NCBI RefSeq assembly: GCF_014641635.1
Contig: NZ_BMIC01000001.1
Coordinates: forward strand, 1,060,641-1,124,640
Source: Aquaticitalea lipolytica
Lineage (GTDB): Bacteria; Bacteroidota; Bacteroidia; Flavobacteriales; Flavobacteriaceae
Direction of reading: 5' to 3'
Length of the DNA stretch: 64,000 bases
In this document: positions 16,093 to 23,453 of the stretch, piece after piece
How positions within the stretch are numbered: position 1 is the stretch's first letter
How the letters are laid out: each line of letters begins with the position of its first letter
The notes under the pieces: model-generated
The model's input: only the letters and a program-made list of their open reading frames with translations
Database searches by the model: none
Told to the model about the DNA's origin: nothing
Program-made: the position numbers and the translations under genes

Positions 16093-17673
16093 TCAACCAA
16101 ATATCGACCTAGCCTCATCATAAATCCGCTCAAAATTGGCTTCCAAATCCGAACTTGAATATTGCTTTTTCGGATTAGGAAGTTTCTTTTGGATTTTAGC
16201 CAGTTTGAAATGTACTTTCTTATCCTTCCCATCGGCGTAGGTAATAAACTCGCCCTGTTTTAATCGGAAGAACACATCTGCCCGAATCTTCGGAATTTCC
16301 TTTTCGCCCGTAGTAATCCGGGTATCAAAATCGAGGTTATGGCCACGACTGATGCTTTTAGTCGGGTCTTTGATGATTTCAAAAAAGCGTTCGTAATATT
16401 TTGCCGTGTCCGGGTCGTTTACCTTTCCAAAGAATTGATAGGACAGATTGCTCAAAATCGCCCGGCTTGCCTTATCACCGTACATCATATCGTTTTGGAT
16501 TTTGTCTTGCATCACATAGATTGTGGCGATATCATAGCTTCTCAATGTTGCCGGAATCCGGTGCATATTTAATAAACGAATGGTGGGTGCTTCCTCCATC
16601 AACAAAAAAGACGGTCGGGAATTGCGAACGCTCATCTGTTTGGTGATGGTGTGGACGATGGTGGCAATAACCGGTGCATAAGATGTCTCGTATTTGGGAT
16701 TGTTCACCACCGAAATAACCCCTGGATTTTCTTCGCTATTGATATTTAACGGTACTTCATCTGCGGACAATGCCATAAATATGCGTTGGGTGCTGATGCG
16801 TTTTAGCGCATTGGCCAAGGTACTTTTTACACCTGCCGTTTGCCGTTCGGAATCTTTGCCACTAATGAACGCATCCGCCATAGCCCGAGACGTGGTATTG
16901 GTTTCCAAAAATTGGATGAGGCTGTCAGTGTCCAACAATTGATAAATGGCAATCAAATGGGGCAGGGTGCAATATCTAGGGTAATCGGTTTTCAGCTTCC
17001 ATATCAGTCCACCGACCAAGCCCTCGGCGGCATCGTTAAAGAATTTTGTCGTTCCAGTCGAACCACTTTCCCGTTGCTCCAAAAGGTTTTCAATCAACAC
17101 CCTAGAAACCTCGTTTACACTTTCCTCGTTCTCCAGATAACGAGGTGCAATCGGGTTTACCCTGTGGATGATACGGTCAAAGGAAATGACCTTAAAGGGA
17201 ATGTCGCCATCCTTAAAAAGCGGATAGGCCATTTCGGTAAGTTCAAAATCCTTGTAATCGTGGATGATGCCACAGAACCGATGTTTTTGGAAGTGTTTCA
17301 GAAACCCATAGACCACACTTTCCGTCTTTCCGCTTCCCGCAGAACCGATGACCGAAGCCCCTCGTTTAATGTTGTGGAGTTTGAATTGGCCTTTGGTCGT
17401 AGCAAAACTTACACTAAAACTTTCATTTCCATTGTTGAGTTCATTCGGACTATGCAGAAATACATAGAACACTGTATTGATAAGCAATAACGGACAGCCA
17501 TAATACAAGGAAGCCAATGGCCATCCCAATTCCTTTGAAACATAAAAAACCAGTAAACCGATTAGCAAGATATTCAGGGCAAAGGCATATTTGACCACCC
17601 GAAAACAGCCGTAAAAAACAATACTCAGACTGCCAACTATTATTAGAATCGATATAAGGTTGTCCGTTTGCAT
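16093..17673 (-). CDS. VirD4/TraG-type coupling protein (MobC-like)
   Basis: This type IV coupling ATPase of about 526 residues has two or three N-terminal membrane helices (about 8-80), Walker A GSAGSGKT at 110-117, and a Walker B-like FLLMEEAP. The acidic pair EE replaces the usual DE. A TFXXXD-type TRSISRGHN/TTGEKEIP region near the C-terminus is as in Bacteroidetes coupling proteins. It brings the relaxase-DNA complex to the mating channel. The ATG at 17673 lies 1 nt after the relaxase stop; a longer frame would begin inside the relaxase and is not chosen. The relaxase, BfmA-like and coupling genes form one operon. Confidence 0.9.
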   Translation of the reverse strand: MQTDNLISILIIVGSLSIVFYGCFRVVKYAFALNILLIGLLVFYVSKELGWPLASLYYGCPLLLINTVFYVFLHSPNELNNGNESFSVSFATTKGQFKLHNIKRGASVIGSAGSGKTESVVYGFLKHFQKHRFCGIIHDYKDFELTEMAYPLFKDGDIPFKVISFDRIIHRVNPIAPRYLENEESVNEVSRVLIENLLEQRESGSTGTTKFFNDAAEGLVGGLIWKLKTDYPRYCTLPHLIAIYQLLDTDSLIQFLETNTTSRAMADAFISGKDSERQTAGVKSTLANALKRISTQRIFMALSADEVPLNINSEENPGVISVVNNPKYETSYAPVIATIVHTITKQMSVRNSRPSFLLMEEAPTIRLLNMHRIPATLRSYDIATIYVMQDKIQNDMMYGDKASRAILSNLSYQFFGKVNDPDTAKYYERFFEIIKDPTKSISRGHNLDFDTRITTGEKEIPKIRADVFFRLKQGEFITYADGKDKKVHFKLAKIQKKLPNPKKQYSSSDLEANFERIYDEARSIFG

Positions 17674-17674
17674 A

Positions 17675-18706
17675 TTAGATTCCGATTGAACTTGATTTGA
17701 TGGCGATTTCCGCACCACGCTGCAACCGTTTAAAGGCACGAAGTGCCAATTGTGCTTTGTTGGTGGGAATGTTGGGCAGCATCGGAACGCCCGATTTTCC
17801 GATGATTTTAAAGGCCAATGCCTTTTCGTTGGCTGGCAGTTTCATCAAGGCGGCAAAGTAGCCTTTCGGATTCTTTACAAATTCCTTTTTGGCCTTGTAG
17901 GTCTCTGCAAAGTTGCGCTGATAACCGAAAGTTTTGTCAAAGGTCTTTTCGGCTCGTTCAAAGAATTGGTCTCGGTCAAACCCCCGATTTACGGTCTTGC
18001 CGTGCATCTCCACTTTGGATGCCTTGTGCTTGCTTCCAGGGGAAAGGCTGAACGAATTGGAGGCATCCTTTCGGCTGATGATGATATGAATATGACTTTG
18101 GTTGCCAGCTTTTTTCATTCCTTGGACGATGCGCTTGCCGTTCTGTTGGTGCGGTGCTTCCTTTTTGAGTTTGGCTATTTCCTTTTGTCGTTTTTTGATT
18201 TTGCCTTCCATCGTTCCTCTTTGAATGTTCCGGATTTCGGTTTTAAGCTGAAGAATCTTTGTGGCATAAGGTTGGTTTTCTCGAATCTCCCTGTCCGTTC
18301 CCTTAAAGCTGCGTTGGTGCTCGATTTTTGCAAAATATTTGATGTCATCGACCGAAACTGGGCGACCGTCTATTTCCCTGTTGAAACTTGCCACATAGTC
18401 CTTCATCAGCTCACGGGTGTACCGTTTCAAATCCTCGCTGTTGTCCTGAAGTCTCCGTAGCTCGGATTTGGACGGGCTGACCGTGATGGAATAGAACTTG
18501 GGTTCGTCCCGTTTGAGCTTGGCGGTATTGCCATCGATTTCGCGTACCACTTCGGCTGCGGAAATCTCATCGCCATACTGGTTGAAAAAATGCTCCATAT
18601 CCTCTTGTTCCAAACCTTGGTTTTCCTTTTCCAGATACTTCACGAAATCCGCCGAGCTTTGCGAGTAGTTCTTCCCCAAATTCTGTGCTGTGATGGTGAT
18701 GTACAT
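17675..18706 (-). CDS. Relaxase/mobilisation protein (DUF5712-like)
   Basis: This 343-residue protein matches the relaxases found beside BfmA/BtgA proteins in Bacteroidetes elements. An SHIHIIISRKD stretch carries the metal-binding H205 and H207, with a further candidate ligand H130 in KIEH. Tyr residues near the N-terminus (Y2, Y14) are candidates for the nicking residue. It would cut at oriT and stay bound to the transferred strand. Long charged coil regions occupy about 145-195. Start ATG at 18706, 11 nt after the BfmA-like stop. The assignment is by motif and context. Confidence 0.8.
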   Translation of the reverse strand: MYITITAQNLGKNYSQSSADFVKYLEKENQGLEQEDMEHFFNQYGDEISAAEVVREIDGNTAKLKRDEPKFYSITVSPSKSELRRLQDNSEDLKRYTRELMKDYVASFNREIDGRPVSVDDIKYFAKIEHQRSFKGTDREIRENQPYATKILQLKTEIRNIQRGTMEGKIKKRQKEIAKLKKEAPHQQNGKRIVQGMKKAGNQSHIHIIISRKDASNSFSLSPGSKHKASKVEMHGKTVNRGFDRDQFFERAEKTFDKTFGYQRNFAETYKAKKEFVKNPKGYFAALMKLPANEKALAFKIIGKSGVPMLPNIPTNKAQLALRAFKRLQRGAEIAIKSSSIGI

Positions 18707-18717
18707 TGTTTAAAATT

Positions 18718-19098
18718 TTAAAGTTCGTTGGTGGTGTTTTTCTTCTCCCTGAATTTGACCTCTTGCTTTTCTTCGGCATATTTCTTTTCTAGAATGAGCG
18801 GTTTCTTTTTAGGCTCATCAACCTCAAACAGGGATTGCAGCATGGCGACCGTGGGCTTGGTCTGGGTCTTTTCCACATCACGCATTATGGCGATAACGGC
18901 ATTGATTCGCTTTAACAATTTGGCCTCAATGGTACGTCCCGTTGGCCCAAAATTTTCCTTTGGGGAAATCTCGTTGTAGTGGAAAAAATCGAGAATGGTT
19001 TCCATTGCCTCGGTGTGAGTTTTGAAATGGGTGCGTGAGAATGCCTGGAAACGCTTTGCGGTTTCCTTTTTGAACCTGATACCGATGAATGAGTCCAT
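18718..19098 (-). CDS. BfmA/BtgA-family mobilisation protein
   Basis: This protein of about 126 residues has the BfmA/BtgA pattern: FIGIRFKKETAKRFQAFSRT (seen as FIGIRFKKETA and KRFQAFSRT), a THTEAMETILDFF block, then a helical and charged tail. These proteins bind oriT and help the relaxase, and resemble ribbon-helix-helix accessory factors. The ATG at 19098 is chosen; the longer frame adds about 29 residues unlike the family. It is the first gene of the mob operon, and a candidate oriT lies directly upstream. Confidence 0.8.
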   Translation of the reverse strand: MDSFIGIRFKKETAKRFQAFSRTHFKTHTEAMETILDFFHYNEISPKENFGPTGRTIEAKLLKRINAVIAIMRDVEKTQTKPTVAMLQSLFEVDEPKKKPLILEKKYAEEKQEVKFREKKNTTNEL

Positions 19099-19518
19099 AT
19101 TTCGCCGATTTGTCGCAAAATCTTCCCTGAAAATGGGCGTTTGGAGGCCGTTTGTCGCAAATCGTTGAAACCCAATACAATTCAATAATTTTCAACTACC
19201 TAAAAACCAATTAATTGCACTAAAAACGGAATACGTAACATCGCTCCGCGTGTTACCCTCTTGCTATTCCATTTCGTCCCGCTCGCGGGACAAAATTCCA
19301 TACAATCTGCTTCCCATCCAGATTGCCATTTCAGGGAAAATAATTTTCCGATATGTTATTTTCCGATGTAAAGGATTATCGGCGAAAGTCAAAAATTGGA
19401 TAATCCCTTTTAAAAATTTGATGCTGGATTTCAGCGAAGTAAAGATACGGTTTTCAATCTTTTGAGCATAGAAAAAGCCCTCATTTAATAAGGGCTGTTT
19501 TGGTTCGTTTTAGTGTTC
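19099..19518. other. Candidate oriT region with two hairpins
   Basis: This 420-nt gap upstream of the mob operon has no credible gene. It holds GTAACA (19235-19240) paired with TGTTAC (19251-19256) around a 10-nt loop, and 20 nt further GTCCCGC-tc-GCGGGAC (19276-19291). Hairpins next to a relaxase accessory gene are the usual architecture of an oriT. The nick site cannot be fixed by eye. The right part (19300-19470) shows nothing else. Confidence 0.45.
19472..19496 (-). terminator. Terminator after the radC small-ORF group
   Basis: On the minus strand AGCCCT pairs with AGGGCT around a 9-nt loop, followed by TTTTTC. It lies 23 nt after the last tiny ORF (stop at 19519) and closes the ssb-radC transcript. 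Confidence 0.7.
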
Positions 19519-19593
19519 CTAAATATTGAATACAAAGGTATAGGAGTATAAATTCCGTATCGCTTCCTCTTCCAAAAGGGTATCGTAATTCAT
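19519..19593 (-). CDS. Tiny coupled ORF, 24 residues
   Basis: The ATG of this ORF overlaps the stop of the previous one in an ATGA arrangement (19590-19593), which suggests real translation. The product is short and acidic at the front (DTLLEEEAIRNLY). No family is recognised. Coding status is uncertain because of its length. Confidence 0.4.
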   Translation of the reverse strand: MNYDTLLEEEAIRNLYSYTFVFNI

Positions 19594-19715
19594 GTAATGT
19601 TTCTGAGTATATCCTTTATCTGTTCCCCGAACCGCTTTTCCACATCCTTTCTTGACATGGCAAGCAGTCGGCTCTGTGTCTCGTCATCGAGATTGTTATA
19701 ATTGAGGTAAATCAT
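19590..19715 (-). CDS. Small protein of 41 residues
   Basis: It starts 12 nt after the stop of the 37-residue ORF and overlaps the next ORF by 4 nt. The product (NNLDDETQSRLLAMS, RKDVEKRFGEQIKDI) is amphipathic and likely helical. No family is recognised. Tight packing with both neighbours downstream of radC supports a real gene. Confidence 0.5.
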   Translation of the reverse strand: MIYLNYNNLDDETQSRLLAMSRKDVEKRFGEQIKDILRNIT

Positions 19716-19727
19716 TGTTCAAGATGT

Positions 19728-19841
19728 TTATAGGTCGTACAAATCGGGGTCAAAACCAAGGGGGTAATCCCCTTGGTCATGTTGTTCGTCCGACCAGAAT
19801 TCTAAATCGGTATGGCGACTTTCTTTTTCCTTGCTTTCCAT
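19728..19841 (-). CDS. Small acidic protein of 37 residues
   Basis: The frame starts 11 nt after the radC stop (19853). The product is rich in Asp and Glu (DLEFWSDEQHDQGDY, DPDLYDL). Acidic mini-proteins near ssb in conjugative elements can be anti-restriction DNA mimics, but this one is too short to assign. First of three consecutive small ORFs. Confidence 0.5.
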   Translation of the reverse strand: MESKEKESRHTDLEFWSDEQHDQGDYPLGFDPDLYDL

Positions 19842-19852
19842 AATGTCGGTTT

Positions 19853-20302
19853 TTATAAATCGCCATTATCGGCAAAACTGTAATAGTCACCATTTGGTGT
19901 TATTATCAAATGGTCGAGCAACCTCACGTCAAAAAGCTGTGCCGCCTTTTTAATTTTTTTGGTCAGGGTCAAATCCGCTTCACTTGGTCGGGTCTTATAA
20001 CTTGGATGGTTATGTGCAAGCAAAATCCCAACGGAAAGTGTCTTTAGCACAATAGCAAAAAGAATCCTCACATCGACCACCGTACCCGTTAGACCTCCCG
20101 TGGACAATGGAAAAACCCCTTTGACCTTATTGGAATTGTTCAACAACAGGATTTTAAAGGTCTCGTGCAAGCCTATCGTGTTCTTGTCCCAATGCTCGTA
20201 GAGCAATCTTGCTGCATCTTGGGAACTATTTATAGGTTCTGATTTCAAGGTTGAAATCTTTTCCCGGTAACTTATCTGAATTTCGTTAACTTTACTCTTC
20301 AT
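19853..20302 (-). CDS. radC: RadC-like JAB/JAMM-domain protein
   Basis: This 149-residue RadC-family protein is a single JAB domain. The putative metal site is AHNHPS (H97, H99) with SEAD (D110). Full RadC proteins of about 225 residues have an N-terminal HhH region; it is absent here, which is the norm for the mobile-element type. The biochemical role is not settled. The ATG at 20302 is chosen over a longer frame that would run into the hairpin at 20332-20372. It follows ssb, with an attenuator-like hairpin between them. Confidence 0.88.
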   Translation of the reverse strand: MKSKVNEIQISYREKISTLKSEPINSSQDAARLLYEHWDKNTIGLHETFKILLLNNSNKVKGVFPLSTGGLTGTVVDVRILFAIVLKTLSVGILLAHNHPSYKTRPSEADLTLTKKIKKAAQLFDVRLLDHLIITPNGDYYSFADNGDL

Positions 20303-20331
20303 TATTCTAAATTTTAAAGTGGATAATGAAA

Positions 20332-20380
20332 AGAGGGCACGCACTAATTGAAAACTGGTTTAAGTGCCCTCTTTCTTTTT
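20332..20380. terminator. Hairpin between ssb and radC (attenuator or bidirectional terminator)
   Basis: AGAGGGCAC (20332-20340) pairs perfectly with GTGCCCTCT (20364-20372). On the plus strand it is followed by TTCTTTTTTT; on the minus strand, the direction of ssb and radC, by TTTTCATT. It could reduce readthrough from ssb into radC. Confidence 0.65.
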
Positions 20381-20386
20381 TTGGTT

Positions 20387-20731
20387 TTACTTATCGCCTT
20401 TGTTTCCAAGCAATAGGATTTCATCGGCTACTACTTCGGTTACGTAGCGTTGGTTGCCGTCTTCGGTGGTGTAGGTTCTTGTTTTCAATTTCCCCGTAAT
20501 GCCCACTTCCTTGCCTTTTTCTACATACTTTTCAACAATTTCGGCGGTCTTTCCCCAAGCGACAATCGTATGCCAATTGGTGTCCGTTTGTTTTTCGCCC
20601 TTGCCGTCCTTGTAATACTCGTTGGACGCCAATGAAAAGCGGGCTACTTTCTTTCCGCTTTCAAGGTTCGTAATGGTTGGTTCTTGCCCAACATTTCCGA
20701 TTAACTGTACGTGATTTTTAATGGTACTCAT
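20387..20731 (-). CDS. ssb: Single-stranded DNA-binding protein
   Basis: This 114-residue protein is an OB-fold SSB core: HVQLIGNVGQEP, ARFSLASNEYY, TNWHTIVAWGKTAEIVEKYV (WHTIVAWGKTAE), KGKEVGITGKLKTR. It lacks the long acidic-tipped tail of housekeeping SSBs, as is usual for element-borne copies, so contacts with host repair proteins are probably limited. The ATG at 20731 begins MSTIKNHVQL; 13 extra upstream residues in frame are not family-like. It would coat the incoming strand after transfer. It lies next to the structured region at 20.8-21.4 kb. Confidence 0.92.
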   Translation of the reverse strand: MSTIKNHVQLIGNVGQEPTITNLESGKKVARFSLASNEYYKDGKGEKQTDTNWHTIVAWGKTAEIVEKYVEKGKEVGITGKLKTRTYTTEDGNQRYVTEVVADEILLLGNKGDK

Positions 20732-21500
20732 AACTAAAAGATTTAAAAGATTAATAATTTCCCTTTTCAATTCAACTTAAATTTTAAGGGGTGTTTGTTT
20801 GATTTCTTTCGTGCGCAGCACAATGGATAAAGTGGGTTTTGTCAAGACTTTCGGTGAAAAATCAGGAGTGTCTGCGACGTAGTAAAATGCTCGCATTTTC
20901 AAGGAAGTAGAAACCTTATTTTTTGCCGGAACCTGCCTTGGTCTTGACAAGTTCCATAAGGGCATTAGCAATTCTTTTAAACCATTTGCAAGGAAGCGTA
21001 CAGGCAGTTAAGCGCGTGCGGCAAATAGGGTTTAAATTAGAATTGGTTATGCACTGCCTGCTTTTCGACGCCCCGAAAAGCAATACAGGCTTTATCCATT
21101 ATAAACCCCTTAAAATGTGTAAGACAGCGGTTCGTTTTTTAGGGATTTTCGAGCAAGGGCTCAAGAAGAACTTGCCGAATATCACGTTGGGAAAACCGAA
21201 GCGGTGGCTTTCCGTTGGCAAGCGGACTCCATCCCCTTTTTGGCTCGGGAATGCAGTGTCCCTGTCCAGTCCCGATAGCTATCGGGACGGACAGGGGTAA
21301 CGGAATGGAAAGCCAAAAACGGGGATGGTGTCCAAGATGTTTTTGAGTGAAGCGCTTTTCCCGAAGTGGAGTGGCTATCCGTCTTTTTGCGGAAAGCCGC
21401 GGAACGTAGGGGAATGTGCTGAACGTCTGAAAAAATAAGGTATACTCTTTCTGTCAGGATTTTACTACTGGAACTGTAAAATCTGTTCCTCAATTTCTGT
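20732..21500. other. Non-coding structured region upstream of ssb, rich in inverted repeats
   Basis: No ORF here has a family match or convincing coding character. Several perfect or near-perfect inverted repeats are packed together: ATTTTAAGGGGT at 20781 with its complement at 21105; TTGTCAAGAC at 20839 with GTCTTGACAA at 20941; AAAATG-ctcg-CATTTT at 20884; CAGGCAGT at 21001 with ACTGCCTG at 21053; GCTTTTCG/CGAAAAGC at 21060-21081; and a long hairpin at 21226-21330. Such structure next to ssb and radC fits a replication origin or single-strand promoter of the element's leading region. Confidence 0.55.
21226..21330. repeat. Long imperfect inverted repeat with a TCCCGATAGCTATCGGGA centre
   Basis: The centre (21270-21287) is a perfect 18-nt palindrome. 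It extends to CCCTGTCC / GGACAGGG, and further out CCATCCCC...TTTTTGGCT is mirrored by AGCCAAAAAC..GGGGATGG. The structure spans about 105 nt. The central palindrome is also a familiar dispersed unit in flavobacterial genomes (from memory). Confidence 0.7.
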
Positions 21501-21836
21501 ATTAAGCCATCCCGAGTTAGTCTTTAGGTTATTTTATCATGTTGGGTTTAAATATTGAATTTCAGATTATCGAACTGAATCTAAACAAGTCCAATCACAA
21601 TTAAATTCCATGAGCAAACTTATAAATGATGCGAACCATTTTCACTCAGTATACTCTCTACATAAATGATAATTTTTCTCTTATTTTTTTGTAAATTATA
21701 GAGCGAAAACGTTTAGTCTTCCCTGTTCATTCTATCAATGCATATGAACCGTCAGGTAAGGCACAATTGTGGGCAATCATGTATAAATTAGATGTATTTA
21801 AAACTCATTAGACCAAAGCTTTATACTAAAAAATAG

Positions 21837-21950
21837 ATGAAAGTTGAAAAAGTCAAATTGGGTGAATTTTACAACAAAAGTGTCATCTCTATTAATGGCA
21901 TGATTAAATTACATGAATATGAGAGTTTTATGAAATCCCTCATGCAATAA
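21837..21950 (+). CDS. Possible small ORF, 37 residues
   Basis: The otherwise empty 21.5-22.0 kb stretch holds one clean short frame (KVEKVKLGEFYNKS, MIKLHEYESFMKS). No family or clear promoter is seen. It may be a remnant or a chance ORF in AT-rich DNA. Confidence 0.2.
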   Translation: MKVEKVKLGEFYNKSVISINGMIKLHEYESFMKSLMQ

Positions 21951-22002
21951 ATTTTTGAAACAAATAATATAATTGTGCTTTATAACCAGCTAAGGATTCA
22001 TC

Positions 22003-22010
22003 TATATTTG
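22003..22010 (+). promoter_or_regulatory. -7 box for the cyclase gene
   Basis: TATATTTG matches the TAnnTTTG consensus and lies 60 nt before the cyclase start. The nearest TTG is 27 nt upstream, which is longer than the usual spacing, so only the -7 element is well supported. Confidence 0.4.
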
Positions 22011-22070
22011 AATTTAGGGCATAAAACTAATAAAGTAAACTGAGGTAATGACCAGCTGGGTTTAATCCAT

Positions 22071-23159
22071 ATGAATAGAGAATTAAAAAAATACTTAATT
22101 ATCCTCATAAAATCATTGCTATTTTGGACAATAGCAATGTGTCTGCATGTATTTATAAGATACCTCGGTGTATATGACGAACCTGGCATTCATGTAAATT
22201 TTGAATACGAATTGTCTTTGATAGATAATCTAAAATATGGATTTCTTTCAGGAATGCTAATTGGATTTTTTTTATCGCTTGTTGAATATGTGTTCGAAAA
22301 ATATTTGGCTTACAGAATTCCTATGTGGTTGTATTTTATTTTCGAGACCATTGCGTATTTTATCGTTTTGGCTTTTGTTTTAATTATCGCCTTCTTCTTT
22401 TTTAACAAAGAAAACAATACAAATTATTTCACGAAAGAGTATCTGCGATTGGACAATAAAGTTTATTGGGCTTATTTAATTTATGCATTATATATATCCA
22501 TAGGTTTGTCATTTATACGAATTTCCACTGAATTTTTAGGAGGTAATACTTTTTGGAAAATTCTTCAAGGCAAATATCAAACTCCAAAAGAAGAAACGCG
22601 CATATTTATGTTCCTTGATTTAAAATCTTCAACAACCATAGCTGAGAAATTAGGGCATTTTAAACATAGCAAATTAATTAAAGACTGTTTTTTTGATTTG
22701 AATGAAATATTATTGAATTTTAAAGGCGAAATCTATCAATACGTTGGAGATGAAGCAGTTATTACATGGATTTACACTTTAGGAATTCAGAATAATAATT
22801 GTACAGAATTATTTTTTTCATTTAGGGACAGATTAAAAAACAGGAGTCCCTATTACCTAAAGAATTACGGTATAATACCTGAATTTAAGGCTGGTATACA
22901 TGGCGGGAAAATAATAACTGTAGAGGTAGGAACAATAAAAAAAGAAATAGCCTATCACGGCGACACCATAAATACTGCAGCACGTATTCAATCAAAATGT
23001 TCTGAATACCAACAACAGGTTATTATATCAAAAGAATTGTTCGAGGCTCTAAATAAGGACAATAGCTATAAAACTATTGACCTTGGTTCAATTCTGCTTA
23101 GGGGCAAGGAAGTTCAACTGAACTTACTCGGCTTGAAAAAGTATCATAATAAAAAGTGA
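22071..23159 (+). CDS. Membrane-bound class III adenylate/guanylate cyclase
   Basis: This 362-residue protein has four or five transmembrane segments (about 8-30, 55-75, 85-112, 130-150) and a class III cyclase domain at about 177-355. Metal-binding D183 (FMFLDLKSST) and D227 (YQYVGDEAV) are present, and GDTINTAARIQ provides the Asn/Arg transition-state region. It should make cAMP or cGMP at the inner membrane; the purine-specifying residues cannot be called by eye. Sequence is AT-rich compared with the tra genes, pointing to a separate origin as cargo. It is next to, but convergent with, the RND operon. Confidence 0.88.
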   Translation: MNRELKKYLIILIKSLLFWTIAMCLHVFIRYLGVYDEPGIHVNFEYELSLIDNLKYGFLSGMLIGFFLSLVEYVFEKYLAYRIPMWLYFIFETIAYFIVLAFVLIIAFFFFNKENNTNYFTKEYLRLDNKVYWAYLIYALYISIGLSFIRISTEFLGGNTFWKILQGKYQTPKEETRIFMFLDLKSSTTIAEKLGHFKHSKLIKDCFFDLNEILLNFKGEIYQYVGDEAVITWIYTLGIQNNNCTELFFSFRDRLKNRSPYYLKNYGIIPEFKAGIHGGKIITVEVGTIKKEIAYHGDTINTAARIQSKCSEYQQQVIISKELFEALNKDNSYKTIDLGSILLRGKEVQLNLLGLKKYHNKK

Positions 23160-23453
23160 CCTACCGTACAATTTGGCAAACTCCCAGTTACTGACTACTA
23201 CAGATTGAGTTGGAAACTTTAAGTGAAAAAAGCTGTATGCGTTACCGTAGTCTCCAGATTCTCTTCAATTTTTATATAACCCATAGAAAAAGACAAAATA
23301 CTACATACGGTAAAAACCTGATTCAAAATCTCATTTGTAACATAACCAAGGTCGTATTTATCCATCTAAAGTATGTGAAGAAAAAAACAACAAATCAAAT
23401 AAGAGGTGTTTTCAATTTGATAAATTGTGTACTCACAATTTTAGCACCACTTG
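23160..23453. other. Intergenic stretch between the cyclase and RND permease genes
   Basis: The 294 nt between these convergent genes contain scattered CCGTA and TACGG motifs (for example near 23164, 23240 and 23297) but no stable terminator and no credible ORF. Confidence 0.4.

Noticed and set aside
16840-18460. Long plus ORFs (216 and 236 residues) opposite the coupling protein and relaxase
   Set aside because: They are antisense to genes with clear Walker and HxH motifs and have no recognisable domain.
20923-21493. Plus ORF 20923-21300 and minus ORF 21182-21493
   Set aside because: Both run through the inverted-repeat island, overlap each other on opposite strands and have no family character.
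21494-22070. Possible decayed gene in the AT-rich stretch before the cyclase
   Set aside because: Only one 37-residue frame was found, with no match to a known family, so no pseudogene can be claimed.
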